This document shows, piece by piece, positions 1 through 9,481 of a stretch of 64,000 bases of DNA. Position numbers and translations under genes: made by a program. Position 1 is the first letter of the stretch, and every line of letters begins with the position of its first letter. Location: the NCBI GenBank assembly GCA_018816735.1, contig JAHIVH010000113.1, positions 122,754 to 186,753 of the forward strand, written 5' to 3'. Source of the stretch: Pseudomonadota bacterium (GTDB taxonomy: Bacteria > Desulfobacterota > Desulfobacteria > Desulfobacterales > JAHIVH01). Below the pieces are notes generated by a model that was not told where the DNA came from, did no database searches, and saw only the letters and a list, made by a program, of their open reading frames with translations.

Positions 1-681
1 TTCCATAACCGGTTTTCGATTCAGCACAGATGTTTTTAATTTTTCGTCATGAGGAATAAAACCCAAATATTCCAGAACCGCCCCATTGAGGAATCTGTCA
101 ACCGCCTGGCTCAATGTCAGATAAACGGTTTTGGCCTCATTGGCATCCTTTACCATATTCACAAGAAGCTTATAGCGTTTTGCACCATGATTGTTGCTCA
201 TGACCTTCATCATGGCGTAGGCGTCTGTGATGGATGTGGGCTCATGCGTTGCGATGATAATACACTCATCCGCAGCAAGATTAAAGTAAATGACGTTTGA
301 TGAAATGCCTGCCCCGGTGTCAATCAGCACAAAATCAACTGTCCCATCCAGCGCTTCAAATTCACTCAGAAGATGAAGTTTTTGACCCTCTGTAAGGGTT
401 GTCAAATCCTCCAGACCGGAACCTGCGGGAATAATTTTGATGCCTGGCCTCACATCAACGATAATTTCCGAAAGTTCCTTCTCACCGCTGATAACGTGAC
501 TGATATTAAATTCCGGCCGCATACCAAAGATGATATCCATATTCGCCAGTCCCAAATCAGCGTCAAGGATCAACACCTGTTTGCCAAGTTTTGAAAAAGC
601 CATGGCCAGACTGGCAACGATATTTGTTTTTCCCACACCGCCTTTTCCACTTGTAACAGAAATTACTCTTGGACTCGTCAT
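1..681 (-). CDS. flhG: FlhG (FleN/YlxH) MinD-family ATPase, 3' end cut by window edge
   Basis: Translating the minus strand from the ATG at 681 gives an open frame of 227 codons that runs off the left edge. It begins MTSPRVISVTSGKGGVGKTN, the deviant Walker A motif of MinD/ParA ATPases, followed by VLILDADLGLANMDI and later LIDTGAGIS (Walker B-type). FlhG controls flagellar number with FlhF and can act with FleQ-type regulators. A GGGG-rich stretch just upstream of 681 can serve as ribosome-binding site. It is the last visible gene of the fliL-flhG block, 190 bp after flhF. Identification rests on motif and position; the C-terminal third is not visible. Confidence 0.9.
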   Translation of the reverse strand, partial: MTSPRVISVTSGKGGVGKTNIVASLAMAFSKLGKQVLILDADLGLANMDIIFGMRPEFNISHVISGEKELSEIIVDVRPGIKIIPAGSGLEDLTTLTEGQKLHLLSEFEALDGTVDFVLIDTGAGISSNVIYFNLAADECIIIATHEPTSITDAYAMMKVMSNNHGAKRYKLLVNMVKDANEAKTVYLTLSQAVDRFLNGAVLEYLGFIPHDEKLKTSVLNRKPVME

Positions 682-871
682 GTCATCCCCTTTATGCTTT
701 TGCGCAGGCGCATTCTTCTTTATGCTTCCGGGGGCCTGCCTTTTTACGATTTTTCTTAAGCTGCTCGCTTGATCCACATCACATCTCCATGCCTGCTTAA
801 TGCCGATAAACAACCATCCTTGCAAATATCAGACTTATCGTGCCCATCCATTTCATTAAAAATCCGGATCA

Positions 872-2059
872 TTACCCATTTTTATGCCTGGGCAGACAGC
901 TTTTCATCTGCTGATCCCCTTCAAAAATGAGCTTCAATACCTTTCCTGGCGTTGCAAATATAATATCATCCGGCACCTTCTGCCCGTTTGTCACACACGA
1001 TATGGGAAGCTTCAGCTCCATGGCCTGGTCAATGATAACACATCGTTTCCGGGTCTCATCGAGCTTGGTGAAAATGTAGCTCTCTGGTGAAAGCATATTG
1101 AAACATAACACCGCATCCCTCATATCCTCCCGATCCATGTTGGCACTCAAAACAAGATGATTTGAAACAGGAAAGCCATTTTTCAGGAATTGCTTTAACT
1201 CATTCATCCCTTTCCCATCCAGATGGCTATGACCTGCTGTATCAACCAGGATCACTTCCTGATACCTCATTTTTTTCAATGCCACCTGAAAATCCTCCGG
1301 GGTAAAAGCAGGGATACAGGGGATTCCCATGATGGATGAATAGGCCTTTAATTGTTCAAGTGCGCCTATGCGATAATTATCGATTGAAATCAGCCCCACC
1401 CTTTTCTTTTTTTTAAGACTGAACTCCGCCGCCAGTTTTGCGATGGTTGTTGTTTTGCCCACACCTGTGGGCCCCACAAACGCAGCGATACATTTCTTGT
1501 TTTTATCTGATGTAAACGGATCTGACACATGAAAAAAAGAATGTATTTCCCTTAAAACCAATTTGGACAAGGTATCTTTTCCATTATTTTTCCCGCTGCA
1601 TGGCAAATCCTTTTCCAGCCTGTCGATACATTTTTCTACACACCATCTCGCCCGTCTTTCTGACAGGCCTGCCTTGATTAATTTTGAATAAATATTAAGG
1701 CTTTCCTTGTCTCCCTGCAATATGCCTGAAAACCGTTCCTCCCTGCCGAAAAGAAAAAGCATTTCTTTGATGTGCAGAAGTTCGTTTTTCAACTCATGCC
1801 AGTTCTCGGATGGTTCTTCACCGGAAAGGTCAAAACGCCTGCCGGTTGCCCCGTTCAATCTCGAAACCGCCGATGCACCTGTATTGCCAATTTCTTTCTG
1901 ATCAATCGCTCTCACTTCAAACAAATCAGAACCATAGGGATTTCTAATCCCGCGGGGGATCCGTTTTGTAGAAAGAATAACCGCATCTTTTCCGATCTCC
2001 TCCTTGATCATGCCAATGGCGGCCTGGATGCTTTTTGCTCTGTAAGTCCTTGGTTCCAT
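872..2059 (-). CDS. flhF: FlhF, SRP-type GTPase for polar flagellum placement
   Basis: 395 residues. The C-terminal half is an SRP54-type GTPase: P-loop GPTGVGKTTTIAKLAAEF near residue 195, then SIDNYRIGALEQLK, VDTAGH (G3) and TKLDET (G4). The N-terminus (MEPRTYRAKSIQAAIGMIKEEIG) is the typical FlhF basic domain start. FlhF directs the first flagellar components, notably FliF, to the cell pole, and its GTPase is stimulated by FlhG, encoded next. It starts one base after the flhA stop codon region (2061), so it is translationally close-coupled to flhA. Confidence 0.95.
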   Translation of the reverse strand: MEPRTYRAKSIQAAIGMIKEEIGKDAVILSTKRIPRGIRNPYGSDLFEVRAIDQKEIGNTGASAVSRLNGATGRRFDLSGEEPSENWHELKNELLHIKEMLFLFGREERFSGILQGDKESLNIYSKLIKAGLSERRARWCVEKCIDRLEKDLPCSGKNNGKDTLSKLVLREIHSFFHVSDPFTSDKNKKCIAAFVGPTGVGKTTTIAKLAAEFSLKKKKRVGLISIDNYRIGALEQLKAYSSIMGIPCIPAFTPEDFQVALKKMRYQEVILVDTAGHSHLDGKGMNELKQFLKNGFPVSNHLVLSANMDREDMRDAVLCFNMLSPESYIFTKLDETRKRCVIIDQAMELKLPISCVTNGQKVPDDIIFATPGKVLKLIFEGDQQMKSCLPRHKNG

Positions 2060-2060
2060 T

Positions 2061-4142
2061 CTACAATGTCACCTTTCCAATCGATTGGATATTGATATTT
2101 CTGACCATTTCCGCATGAGATGTCACGAATACACTGGGTGCCGCATGTTCAATCAATCTTCTTAAATGGCGTCGAATCACAGGCGGACAGATAACAATCG
2201 GCTGAACGTTCATCGCCATGCTTTTTTCCGTTTCCTTTTTAACTGATGAAATGATTTTTTCCACCACCTTGGGATCAACGGAAAGATAGGATCCATGCTC
2301 CGAATGCTGGATGCTGTTTGAAAGAAGCTCCTCCACCTTTCTGTCCAGAGTAATTACCGAAAGAACGCCATCCGGTCCGACAAAAGGAATGATAAATGAC
2401 TTCGAAAGCCTCTGCCGGACGTATTCTGTCAATAAATCCGGATCTTTGCTCATGGGAGCATAATCTGCCAGTGTTTCAACAATACTCAGAAGATCACGGA
2501 TTGAGATTCTCTCTCTTAAAAGATTCTGCAAAACTTTCTGCATTGCCCCCAATGACAGCAGATTGGGTACGAGTTCTTCAACAACTTTTGGAGACATTTT
2601 GACAAGATTGTCCAAAAGGTGTTGGACCTCCTGACGTCCCAGGAGATCATGGGCATTTGTCCGAATCAATTCCGTTATATGTGTGGCAATAACCGTTGAA
2701 TTATCAACTACCGTATATCCGGCGAACTTGGCATCCTCTTCCCTGTCCGCAGGAATCCATAACGCAGGCAGATTAAATGCAGGTTCAGTTGTGGGAATCC
2801 CGTCAATAGGTTGAGACACATTACCTGGGTCCATGGCAAGCAAGTGATTCACCATCAATTCTGCGCGGCCAATTTCGACACCGCGTATCAGCATACGGTA
2901 TTCTGACGGTTTGAGCTTCAGGTTATCCCTGATATGAACCGGTGGAACGATAATCCCCATTTCCGTCGCAAATTGACGGCGAATGGAGCGAATCCGGCCC
3001 AAAAGACTGCCGTCCTGATCTCTGTCAACCAGGGGGATCAAGCCATACCCCACCTCCAGTTCCATGATATCCAGAGAAAGCAGATGATCCACTTCTTCCG
3101 GTGCGGTTTCCGCTTCTTTTTCGGCAACCTCATCCAGCTTTTCCTCACCCTCCCCTTCCAGGCCTTCCTGATGCAGAAAATAAGTTAACCCTCCCAGTAT
3201 CAAGGCAAGACTTATAAATGGCAGAGTGGGCAGTCCCGGCACAAGCCCCATTATGAAAACCACAATAGCCCCGATCATAATCGGTGTGGGATTTGTAAAA
3301 ATATGTTTGGCAAATTCCTTTCCCATTCTGTCTTCAGAACCGGAACGGGCGACCAGAAGACCGGCACCGGTTGAAATAATCAATGCGGGAATCTGAGAGA
3401 CCAGACCATCTCCTACAGTTAAAAGTGTATAATTGGTCAGGGCTGAGGCCATTGTCATATTCTGCTGGAGCACACCTATAATAAATCCACCGCTTATGTT
3501 TATGCCGGTGATGATAATTCCTGCTATCGCGTCTCCTTTTACAAATTTGCTCGCACCGTCCATGGCACCATGGAATTCAGCTTCCAGGGCAATTACTTTT
3601 CGTCTTGCCTTGGCTTCCACTTCATCGATAATGCCGGCATTCAGATCCGCATCGATCGCCATCTGCTTTCCGGGCATACCATCCAGAGTAAATCGTGCAG
3701 CGACTTCGGCAATACGGCCGGAACCTTTTGTGATAACCATGAAGTTAATCAGAACAAGAATCAGAAAAATAATCATGCCAACAACATAATTCCCTCCCAC
3801 AACAAAGCTGCCGAACGATTTTATAATGGCACCTGCGGCAAGCTCCCCTTCACTGCCGTGAAGCAGAATCAGGCGTGTTGATGCAACGTTCAGGGAAAGC
3901 CTGAAAAGTGTCAAAACAAGCAATAAGGACGGAAATATGGAAAAATCCAGGGGTTTTTTGGCATACATGGTTGTGATGAGGACGATGAGCGCCAGGGTAA
4001 TATTCATGGCCAGAAGAAAATCAAGGATCATGGGCGGAATGGGAAGGATCATTGCCATCAGAATGCCGATAACAGCGACAATCATGCTTATGTCGGCTGT
4101 TTCACGTCCAAAACTGCCTAAAATACTTTGATTTTCAGCCAT
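2061..4142 (-). CDS. flhA: FlhA, flagellar type III export gate protein
   Basis: 693 residues, the usual FlhA length. The first ~330 residues hold about eight hydrophobic segments (for example MIVAVIGILMAMILPIPPMI) and the FHIPEP-family loop GMPGKQMAIDADLNAG. An acidic linker (EGEGEEKLDEVAEKEAE) leads into the cytoplasmic domain that forms the nonameric ring docking chaperone-substrate complexes. FlhA energises and sorts export through the FliPQR-FlhB gate encoded upstream in the same block. A sigma-54-like site at 4191-4206 suggests it can also be transcribed separately from fliL-flhB. Confidence 0.97.
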   Translation of the reverse strand: MAENQSILGSFGRETADISMIVAVIGILMAMILPIPPMILDFLLAMNITLALIVLITTMYAKKPLDFSIFPSLLLVLTLFRLSLNVASTRLILLHGSEGELAAGAIIKSFGSFVVGGNYVVGMIIFLILVLINFMVITKGSGRIAEVAARFTLDGMPGKQMAIDADLNAGIIDEVEAKARRKVIALEAEFHGAMDGASKFVKGDAIAGIIITGINISGGFIIGVLQQNMTMASALTNYTLLTVGDGLVSQIPALIISTGAGLLVARSGSEDRMGKEFAKHIFTNPTPIMIGAIVVFIMGLVPGLPTLPFISLALILGGLTYFLHQEGLEGEGEEKLDEVAEKEAETAPEEVDHLLSLDIMELEVGYGLIPLVDRDQDGSLLGRIRSIRRQFATEMGIIVPPVHIRDNLKLKPSEYRMLIRGVEIGRAELMVNHLLAMDPGNVSQPIDGIPTTEPAFNLPALWIPADREEDAKFAGYTVVDNSTVIATHITELIRTNAHDLLGRQEVQHLLDNLVKMSPKVVEELVPNLLSLGAMQKVLQNLLRERISIRDLLSIVETLADYAPMSKDPDLLTEYVRQRLSKSFIIPFVGPDGVLSVITLDRKVEELLSNSIQHSEHGSYLSVDPKVVEKIISSVKKETEKSMAMNVQPIVICPPVIRRHLRRLIEHAAPSVFVTSHAEMVRNINIQSIGKVTL

Positions 4143-4190
4143 AGAATTCCCTTTGACCTAAAACGATAGTTATATTCATTTCATAACAAC

Positions 4191-4206
4191 AGCACAAATC
4201 ATGCCT
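4191..4206 (-). promoter_or_regulatory. candidate sigma-54 (-24/-12) promoter for flhA-flhF-flhG
   Basis: Minus-strand reading AGGCATGATTTGTGCT has GG and GC exactly 10 bases apart, the invariant sigma-54 spacing. The predicted start is near 4180, about 38 bases before the flhA ATG. The -24 box resembles the one before flgB (AGGCATG). The -12 box TGTGC departs from TTGC, so this is the weakest of the six sites. Confidence 0.45.
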
Positions 4207-4482
4207 TAACGAAAATTGTTCCCGATTATTTTTTAATTTGGAATGAGAGCGAAGTTTTGGACAAGTATCTATCTCACCCGACCCATTAAAATGCCTTCTC
4301 TATTTTTCGTAAATTTAGATAATTACAACGCATTAATCCGATAATTCATGTGCAGGAAAACGCTATCGGTTTCCCCTTTGGTGCAAATGCGAATCAATGA
4401 TGAGGGATCAAACAGGTCAGCGATGGCGTTTCTGGCGTCTGTATTTTGGCGCGATCATGTTGGTTCGATGACAACACCATGG
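4207..4482. other. flhB-flhA intergenic stretch, no gene seen
   Basis: The flhB stop and flhA start lie 340 bp apart, unusually far for these two genes within an export-gate operon. Apart from the sigma-54-like site just to its left I see no convincing reading frame with ribosome-binding site, no RNA gene and no clear terminator. It may hold activator sites for that promoter. Confidence 0.5.
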
Positions 4483-5550
4483 CTACATCGTTTTTCCTTT
4501 GAGTTTGTATACATAGGCCAGAAGTTCTGCAACCGCTCTATAGAGATCCGAGGGGACATCATCTCCCACATCTGCAATCTTGAACAGGCTTCGGGCAAGC
4601 TCTTTATTTTCAACAATGGGAACACCTGCCTCATAGGCGACTTTTCGTATTCTTTCAGCAACCATGCCAGAGCCTTTTGCAGTCACCATAGGCGCTGTCA
4701 TGGTTTTTGAGTCATAACGAATGGCAAGCGCCAGATGCGTCGGGTTTGTCACAACCACATCTGCTTTGGGAACTTCTGCCATCATCCGTTTTCTGGCAGC
4801 TTCCATCTGAATTTGTCTGATTTTGGCTTTGACGGCAGGATCACCTTCAGCCTGTTTCATATCATCTTTGACCTCCTGACGGGACATCATCTGATCCTGC
4901 GCAAATTTCCATTTCTGAAAGGCAAGATCGAAAAATGCCATAATCATCATCACAAGAAGCACCCGGATGAATATCCAGAAAGATATCTTGAGAATATAGA
5001 TGAGGATAAAGCCGATACTGTGATCGTAAAGCCTTAAAATCTCATCCATCTCACTTTTGATGGTGTAGTAGGCCACAAGCGCTATCACAAAAATTTTAAA
5101 TATGCTTTTAACAAGCTCAGCAAGCGCCCTGCTTGAAAACTTGTTTTTAAACCCTTTTATGGGATCAATCCTTGACAGCTTAGGTTCCAATGCCTTCCAT
5201 GACAAAATAAATCCAACCTGCATAAAATTCGCAGCAAGACCGGTTAAAAGAAGGGCGCCAAAAACAGGCGCCACAATTTTCATGAATTCTTTCTGAAGAT
5301 GATACATCAGGCTCATGCAATACCGGATATCGATCAATGGAATGCTGTTAAAGACGAAACTGGCTTGCATGATGGCGGCAATATGCTTGTACATATATAC
5401 TGCAAATAGGTTGATAACAAATACACCCGCAAGGACAACGAAAACAGCCGGCACCTCAATGCTTTTACCGACCTGTCCCTCCTCGCGGGCTTTTTCCAGT
5501 TTCCTGGGGGTTGCATCCTCAGTCTTTTCTCCGAAACTGTCTTCCGGCAT
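4483..5550 (-). CDS. flhB: FlhB, export-specificity switch protein
   Basis: 355 residues. It begins with the family-typical soluble N-terminus (EDSFGEKTEDATPRKLEKAREEGQV), followed by four membrane segments. The cytoplasmic domain contains the autocleavage motif in VVVTNPTHLALAIRY; cleavage between N and P switches export from rod/hook to filament substrates, together with FliK. It lies 34 bp after fliR in the same direction. Confidence 0.97.
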   Translation of the reverse strand: MPEDSFGEKTEDATPRKLEKAREEGQVGKSIEVPAVFVVLAGVFVINLFAVYMYKHIAAIMQASFVFNSIPLIDIRYCMSLMYHLQKEFMKIVAPVFGALLLTGLAANFMQVGFILSWKALEPKLSRIDPIKGFKNKFSSRALAELVKSIFKIFVIALVAYYTIKSEMDEILRLYDHSIGFILIYILKISFWIFIRVLLVMMIMAFFDLAFQKWKFAQDQMMSRQEVKDDMKQAEGDPAVKAKIRQIQMEAARKRMMAEVPKADVVVTNPTHLALAIRYDSKTMTAPMVTAKGSGMVAERIRKVAYEAGVPIVENKELARSLFKIADVGDDVPSDLYRAVAELLAYVYKLKGKTM

Positions 5551-5584
5551 CTATCGCTCCAGTTAAAAAAATTTAGATTCTCAT

Positions 5585-6373
5585 CTAACCACCCGCCATC
5601 CAGACGAGAAGAGAAGAAAGAACATTATAATATTCGCCAACATATGCCCGCGTAATCAGGAGGACGATTTTAAGTGAAAATGCAAAAATAAAAAGACCGA
5701 CAACAATCTTCACAGGAAATGCGACAATCATGACATTCATGGTGGGGGCAAATTTGGCAGTGATGCCAAACGCAACACTTGTAAAAAGAAGCGCTGCAAT
5801 GGCGGGTGCACCAATTTTGATACCCAGAACAAACATGTCAACCGATAAAAAGATAACTCTGTTCAGAAGACCTTCATTTAACATGAATATCCCCACATGA
5901 ACAATTTTAAAACTCTCCACGAGACAGATAAAAAAAATGTGGTGGCCGTTCATCAGAAGAAACAGCAGCAACACGATCCAATATCCGATTTGCTCCATGA
6001 TGGATACGTTACTCCCGGACTGGGGATCAACTACATTGATCATGGAAAACCCCATCTGAAAACCGATCACCTGACCTGCCATTTGAACGGCACCCAGAAA
6101 AATCCGTATCGAAAGTCCAAGTGTCAAACCGATCATGACTTCACAAAACAAAAGGATACCAATAGCTACAATGTTATCAGGAAACGGATCCGTGTAGATG
6201 CCAACGATCGGAAACAGAAGGATTGCCACTATCAGGGCAAGACCGGCCTTGGCTATATTGGGCATCATTGGGGTGCCAAATATGGGGAACAAAAAGAGGA
6301 CCACGCTGACACGAATGAGAATCAACAAAAATATTTTAAACTCATCCGGGCTGATGATGGTGAGTGCGTCCAT
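5585..6373 (-). CDS. fliR: FliR, flagellar export gate membrane protein
   Basis: 262 residues, highly hydrophobic, with about six membrane segments and the family-typical PQSGSNVSIMEQ stretch in the middle (VDPQSGSNVSIMEQIGYW). FliR joins FliP and FliQ in the helical export gate. The order fliP-fliQ-fliR-flhB-flhA is the classical one. Confidence 0.95.
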   Translation of the reverse strand: MDALTIISPDEFKIFLLILIRVSVVLFLFPIFGTPMMPNIAKAGLALIVAILLFPIVGIYTDPFPDNIVAIGILLFCEVMIGLTLGLSIRIFLGAVQMAGQVIGFQMGFSMINVVDPQSGSNVSIMEQIGYWIVLLLFLLMNGHHIFFICLVESFKIVHVGIFMLNEGLLNRVIFLSVDMFVLGIKIGAPAIAALLFTSVAFGITAKFAPTMNVMIVAFPVKIVVGLFIFAFSLKIVLLITRAYVGEYYNVLSSLLVWMAGG

Positions 6374-6400
6374 GATTGTGCCGACCTGGCGTTTAGTGTT

Positions 6401-6670
6401 CTAACGAATGTAAATGGGTATATTCAAAATGAGTTTTTCAGTATATGTCATTATTTTTTCAAGCATCCACGGCGCAAAGAACAGAAGTCCCAAAAATACA
6501 GCCAGAATTTTTGGAACAAACATCAGCGTCATTTCCTGGATCGAGGTCACTGCCTGAAAAATACTGACCAAAAGGCCAACGATCAACCCAAGGCCCAGCA
6601 TGGGAAGTGACAAAAGAATGGTTAATATGATCGCCTCTTTTCCAAAACTGACAATAAATTCCGGGGACAT
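6401..6670 (-). CDS. fliQ: FliQ, flagellar export gate membrane protein
   Basis: 89 residues from the ATG at 6670 (MSPEFIVSFGKEAI), matching the normal FliQ length. A longer frame to 6697 exists, but GGAAAG lies four bases before the chosen ATG and nearly all FliQ proteins begin this way. It has two membrane helices. Four copies are expected in the FliPQR gate; it sits between fliP and fliR. Confidence 0.93.
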   Translation of the reverse strand: MSPEFIVSFGKEAIILTILLSLPMLGLGLIVGLLVSIFQAVTSIQEMTLMFVPKILAVFLGLLFFAPWMLEKIMTYTEKLILNIPIYIR

Positions 6671-6683
6671 ATGCTTTCCTTTT

Positions 6684-7505
6684 TTAATACATGCCAAAAC
6701 TTTTTACCAACGATCCCACAAGGAGATTCCAGCCGTCTACAAGCACAAAAAGCATCAACTTGAACGGCAAGGATATCATCACAGGGGGGAGCATCATCAT
6801 TCCCATTGCAAGAAGGACACTCGCAACCACCATATCAATAATCAGAAAAGGGACATAAATCACAAATCCCACAATAAATGCGGTTTGAAGCTCACTGATG
6901 ATAAAAGCAGGGATGAGCGTAAGCAGAGACACATCATCATGATTCTTGGGGCGGCTCGCTTGGGCCAGCTTCACAAAAAGTGCGAGATCCCGCTCTCTTG
7001 TATTTAGCAATAGAAATTTTCTCACAGGCTCTTGTGCTTTTTCAAAGGCCTCCTGATAAGATATCTGCCGATCAAGATAAGGACTCAGCGAATCCTGATA
7101 CACATCCTGCCATACCGGTTTCATAATAAAAAACGTAATAAAAAGTGAAAGCCCCACAACCACCTGGTTTGGCGGGCTGGACTGGGTGCCCAATGCCTGC
7201 CTTAGAAAATGAAATATAACCACCAGCCGTGTAAAGGGTGTCATCAAAATCATAATGGCCGGTGCCAGCGTGAGAATCGTCAGAAGAGCTATGATTTCAA
7301 GAACAATAGCAACATCTTCTGGTCCGTCTGCCTCTTCTACCCCAACCTTGATTGATGGGATGGGGAAACCTGCCGCATCAGCTGTTTCGGGGAAATGGGC
7401 CCAAAACACAGAGAACATGAAAATAATCAGCAAAATCCGCATGATAAACAAGCTTTTGGGCTTTGCTTTTAAAGACATGGCGCTATAACCCGGCATCGTA
7501 GGCAT
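6684..7505 (-). CDS. fliP: FliP, flagellar export gate membrane protein
   Basis: Up to 273 residues, with an N-terminal signal-like segment (IMRILLIIFMFSVFWAHF) and the FliP signature region: LAPAIMILMTPFTRLVVIFHF, then QTAFIVGFVIYVPFLIIDMVV. The ATG at 7505 overlaps the end of fliO by 23 bases. An alternative ATG at 7478 (MSLKAKPKSLF) lies just after the fliO stop and is equally possible; neither has a strong ribosome-binding site. FliP pentamers form the core of the export gate. Confidence 0.95.
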   Translation of the reverse strand: MPTMPGYSAMSLKAKPKSLFIMRILLIIFMFSVFWAHFPETADAAGFPIPSIKVGVEEADGPEDVAIVLEIIALLTILTLAPAIMILMTPFTRLVVIFHFLRQALGTQSSPPNQVVVGLSLFITFFIMKPVWQDVYQDSLSPYLDRQISYQEAFEKAQEPVRKFLLLNTRERDLALFVKLAQASRPKNHDDVSLLTLIPAFIISELQTAFIVGFVIYVPFLIIDMVVASVLLAMGMMMLPPVMISLPFKLMLFVLVDGWNLLVGSLVKSFGMY

Positions 7506-7905
7506 CCTTATCTTTTTTGCCTTTTTTAATCGCGGTCTTCAGCAATTTTGAAAATCCCTTTTCCAAAGGTATATTTTCCCTTATTTCAGTCAGGCCCTCA
7601 CTGTTTAGAATGGCAAGAGTATTAATGGTTTGCGATGTGACCCCCACAAGAATTTTTTCGCCTAATACATCCAGGAGGACAATTTTCTCTTTCGGTGTCA
7701 AATGATATGAGGCCAACATTTGAATAGGATTTTTATCAGATCGCCCGGTGCCGTGGATTGAATATCGTTTTATCAGATAAAGAACCGCTATCAGAACACC
7801 AAGCACAAGGCCTAACATTCCGGCAGTCTTTAGAAGCGTAATAAAGAGATCCGGTTCGACAGCGGCTGGTGTTGGGGTATTCAGGGGATTCATCATGCTC
7901 CTCAT
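7483..7905 (-). CDS. fliO: FliO, export gate assembly protein
   Basis: 140 residues with one membrane helix (about residues 22-45, LLKTAGMLGLVLGVLIAVLYLI) followed by a small cytoplasmic domain with the FliO-type pattern LTPKEKIVLLDVLGEKILVGVT. FliO assists FliP oligomer assembly. Position between fliN and fliP supports the call. Confidence 0.9.
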   Translation of the reverse strand: MRSMMNPLNTPTPAAVEPDLFITLLKTAGMLGLVLGVLIAVLYLIKRYSIHGTGRSDKNPIQMLASYHLTPKEKIVLLDVLGEKILVGVTSQTINTLAILNSEGLTEIRENIPLEKGFSKLLKTAIKKGKKDKDAYDAGL

Positions 7906-7992
7906 TAAATGTCCGTTAAAAATACGAATCTATTTTTGACTGAACCCTAATCTGGATACTCACCAGGACTAAAACCTTCCTGCACCCAGTTA

Positions 7993-8394
7993 TCAGCTGC
8001 CGGCAAGACTTCTCACTCTTTCCATGGGCGTAATAATATCTGTCAGACGGACACCGAATTTTTCATTCACAACAACAACTTCCCCTCTTGCCACCAGCTT
8101 TCTGTTGATGAATATTTCCAGGGGCTCTCCGGCAAGCTTGTCCAGCTCAACAATTGACCCCTGACTCAAGCCCAGCAGATCGATCACAAGCATTTTGCTC
8201 CTGCCAAGCTCAACGGAAAGCTCCAGGGGAATATCCAGTATAAACCCGATATCACTGGTATTTCCCTCAGCTTCACTATCTGCATCCAATGTGTCTGTTT
8301 CCGGAGCATCGGCATTTGCCTCGTCGTCGTTTTCTTCCGGAGAGCCATTCTTGTTTACATTTCGATCTTTTTTGTTATCGGCTTTTTTTTCCAT
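7993..8394 (-). CDS. fliN: FliN, flagellar switch/C-ring protein
   Basis: 133 residues from ATG 8394, ten bases after the fliM stop. A TTG eight codons upstream extends the frame to 8418, but it overlaps fliM and is less likely. The first ~55 residues are an acidic Asp/Glu-rich extension. The C-terminal SpoA domain is typical (ILDIPLELSVELGRS through LTDIITPMERV). FliN forms the lower C-ring with FliM and helps dock FliH-FliI. Confidence 0.93.
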   Translation of the reverse strand: MEKKADNKKDRNVNKNGSPEENDDEANADAPETDTLDADSEAEGNTSDIGFILDIPLELSVELGRSKMLVIDLLGLSQGSIVELDKLAGEPLEIFINRKLVARGEVVVVNEKFGVRLTDIITPMERVRSLAGS

Positions 8395-8404
8395 CGCTAT
8401 TCTC

Positions 8405-9385
8405 TCATTTTGTAACAAGTTTTTTCATTATCTTGAATGCCTGAAATCCGCGCTGAATACCAGCTAACCCTTTTAATTTGGGGACATTTTCAACCAAACC
8501 CATCAGGCTCTCATCTGCTTCCTGATCCAGCTGGATGACATCGCCAGGTTTTAAATGAATAAGCCGTTCGCCTGTTATCTCAGTTGTGCCTAGAATCACT
8601 TTAAGATTAACCGTGGACTCGAGGATAATCTCTTTCAGGCGGTTTTGCCATGTCAGGTCAATATCTTCTGTTTCCGCTTGAAATCCGGCTGACAGCTTTC
8701 CTCGCATCGGTTCTATCATCGCATATGGCAAACAGATGATTAACGTCCCTGCAGACTGCTCCAGTTCAACTTCAAACCGAGTTACAATTACAAGATCTGT
8801 AGGGAGAACAATGGCTGCAAACTGAGGGTTAACTTCTGATCGTATTAACGTGGTTTTGACCTGTTCCACCGGTGCCCATGCCGCTTCAAGATCTTTAAGG
8901 CAGGCCAGTACCACCTTGCGTACCATCACTTCCTCAATGGATGTAAATTCTCTGCCTTCAATCCTGGATTTTCCCATGCCCTTTCCGCCAAAAAATGTAT
9001 CAATCAGGTTAAATACAAGCTGGCTTTCCAGAACGACCAGCGCATGTCCCCTTAACGGTTCCATGCGGAACACATGAAGACTGGTTGGTACAGGAAGACT
9101 TCGTCCAAATTCGGAAAATTTCAAGGTATCCAATGATTCTGAGCTGATATCAACTGTTGTATGAAGAAGGTTCGACATGCTTGTACGAACTTCTCTGGCA
9201 AACCGTTCATTGATGATATCAAGGGTGGGCATCCTCCCCCTGATAACCTTATCCTGGCTGGTAAAATCATATAGAGAGATATCACCGGCCACTTCATCCG
9301 GTTCATCCGATTCTATCTCGACTTTCCCCGCGCTTAATCCTGAAAGCAGGCTGTCGACCTCTTCTTGTGATAGAATTTCACTCAT
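8405..9385 (-). CDS. fliM: FliM, flagellar motor switch protein
   Basis: 326 residues. The N-terminal EILSQEEVDSLLSGL is the CheY-phosphate binding motif. The middle CheC-like domain follows (YDFTSQDKVIRGRMPTLDIIN), and the C-terminal SpoA domain carries TTEITGERLIHLKPGDVIQL. It receives the CheY signal (cheY lies at 36394-36768) and controls rotation through FliG. Confidence 0.96.
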   Translation of the reverse strand: MSEILSQEEVDSLLSGLSAGKVEIESDEPDEVAGDISLYDFTSQDKVIRGRMPTLDIINERFAREVRTSMSNLLHTTVDISSESLDTLKFSEFGRSLPVPTSLHVFRMEPLRGHALVVLESQLVFNLIDTFFGGKGMGKSRIEGREFTSIEEVMVRKVVLACLKDLEAAWAPVEQVKTTLIRSEVNPQFAAIVLPTDLVIVTRFEVELEQSAGTLIICLPYAMIEPMRGKLSAGFQAETEDIDLTWQNRLKEIILESTVNLKVILGTTEITGERLIHLKPGDVIQLDQEADESLMGLVENVPKLKGLAGIQRGFQAFKIMKKLVTK

Positions 9386-9481
9386 AATGAATCATTAACA
9401 CCAATGAATTGATGGACCTGAAATTGTTTCTGTTTAATGGTTGGGGTACCATTGTAACGCCTCTCACCAAAGCGGTTTTTT

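Noticed and set aside
4348..4710. 120-codon plus-strand frame crossing the end of flhB
   Set aside because: Mostly antisense to flhB, whose product is unmistakable; no ribosome-binding site.
5897..6610. 237-codon plus-strand frame over fliR and fliQ
   Set aside because: It is antisense to two recognised membrane proteins, and its Lys/His/Gln-rich composition is what antisense of hydrophobic coding DNA gives.
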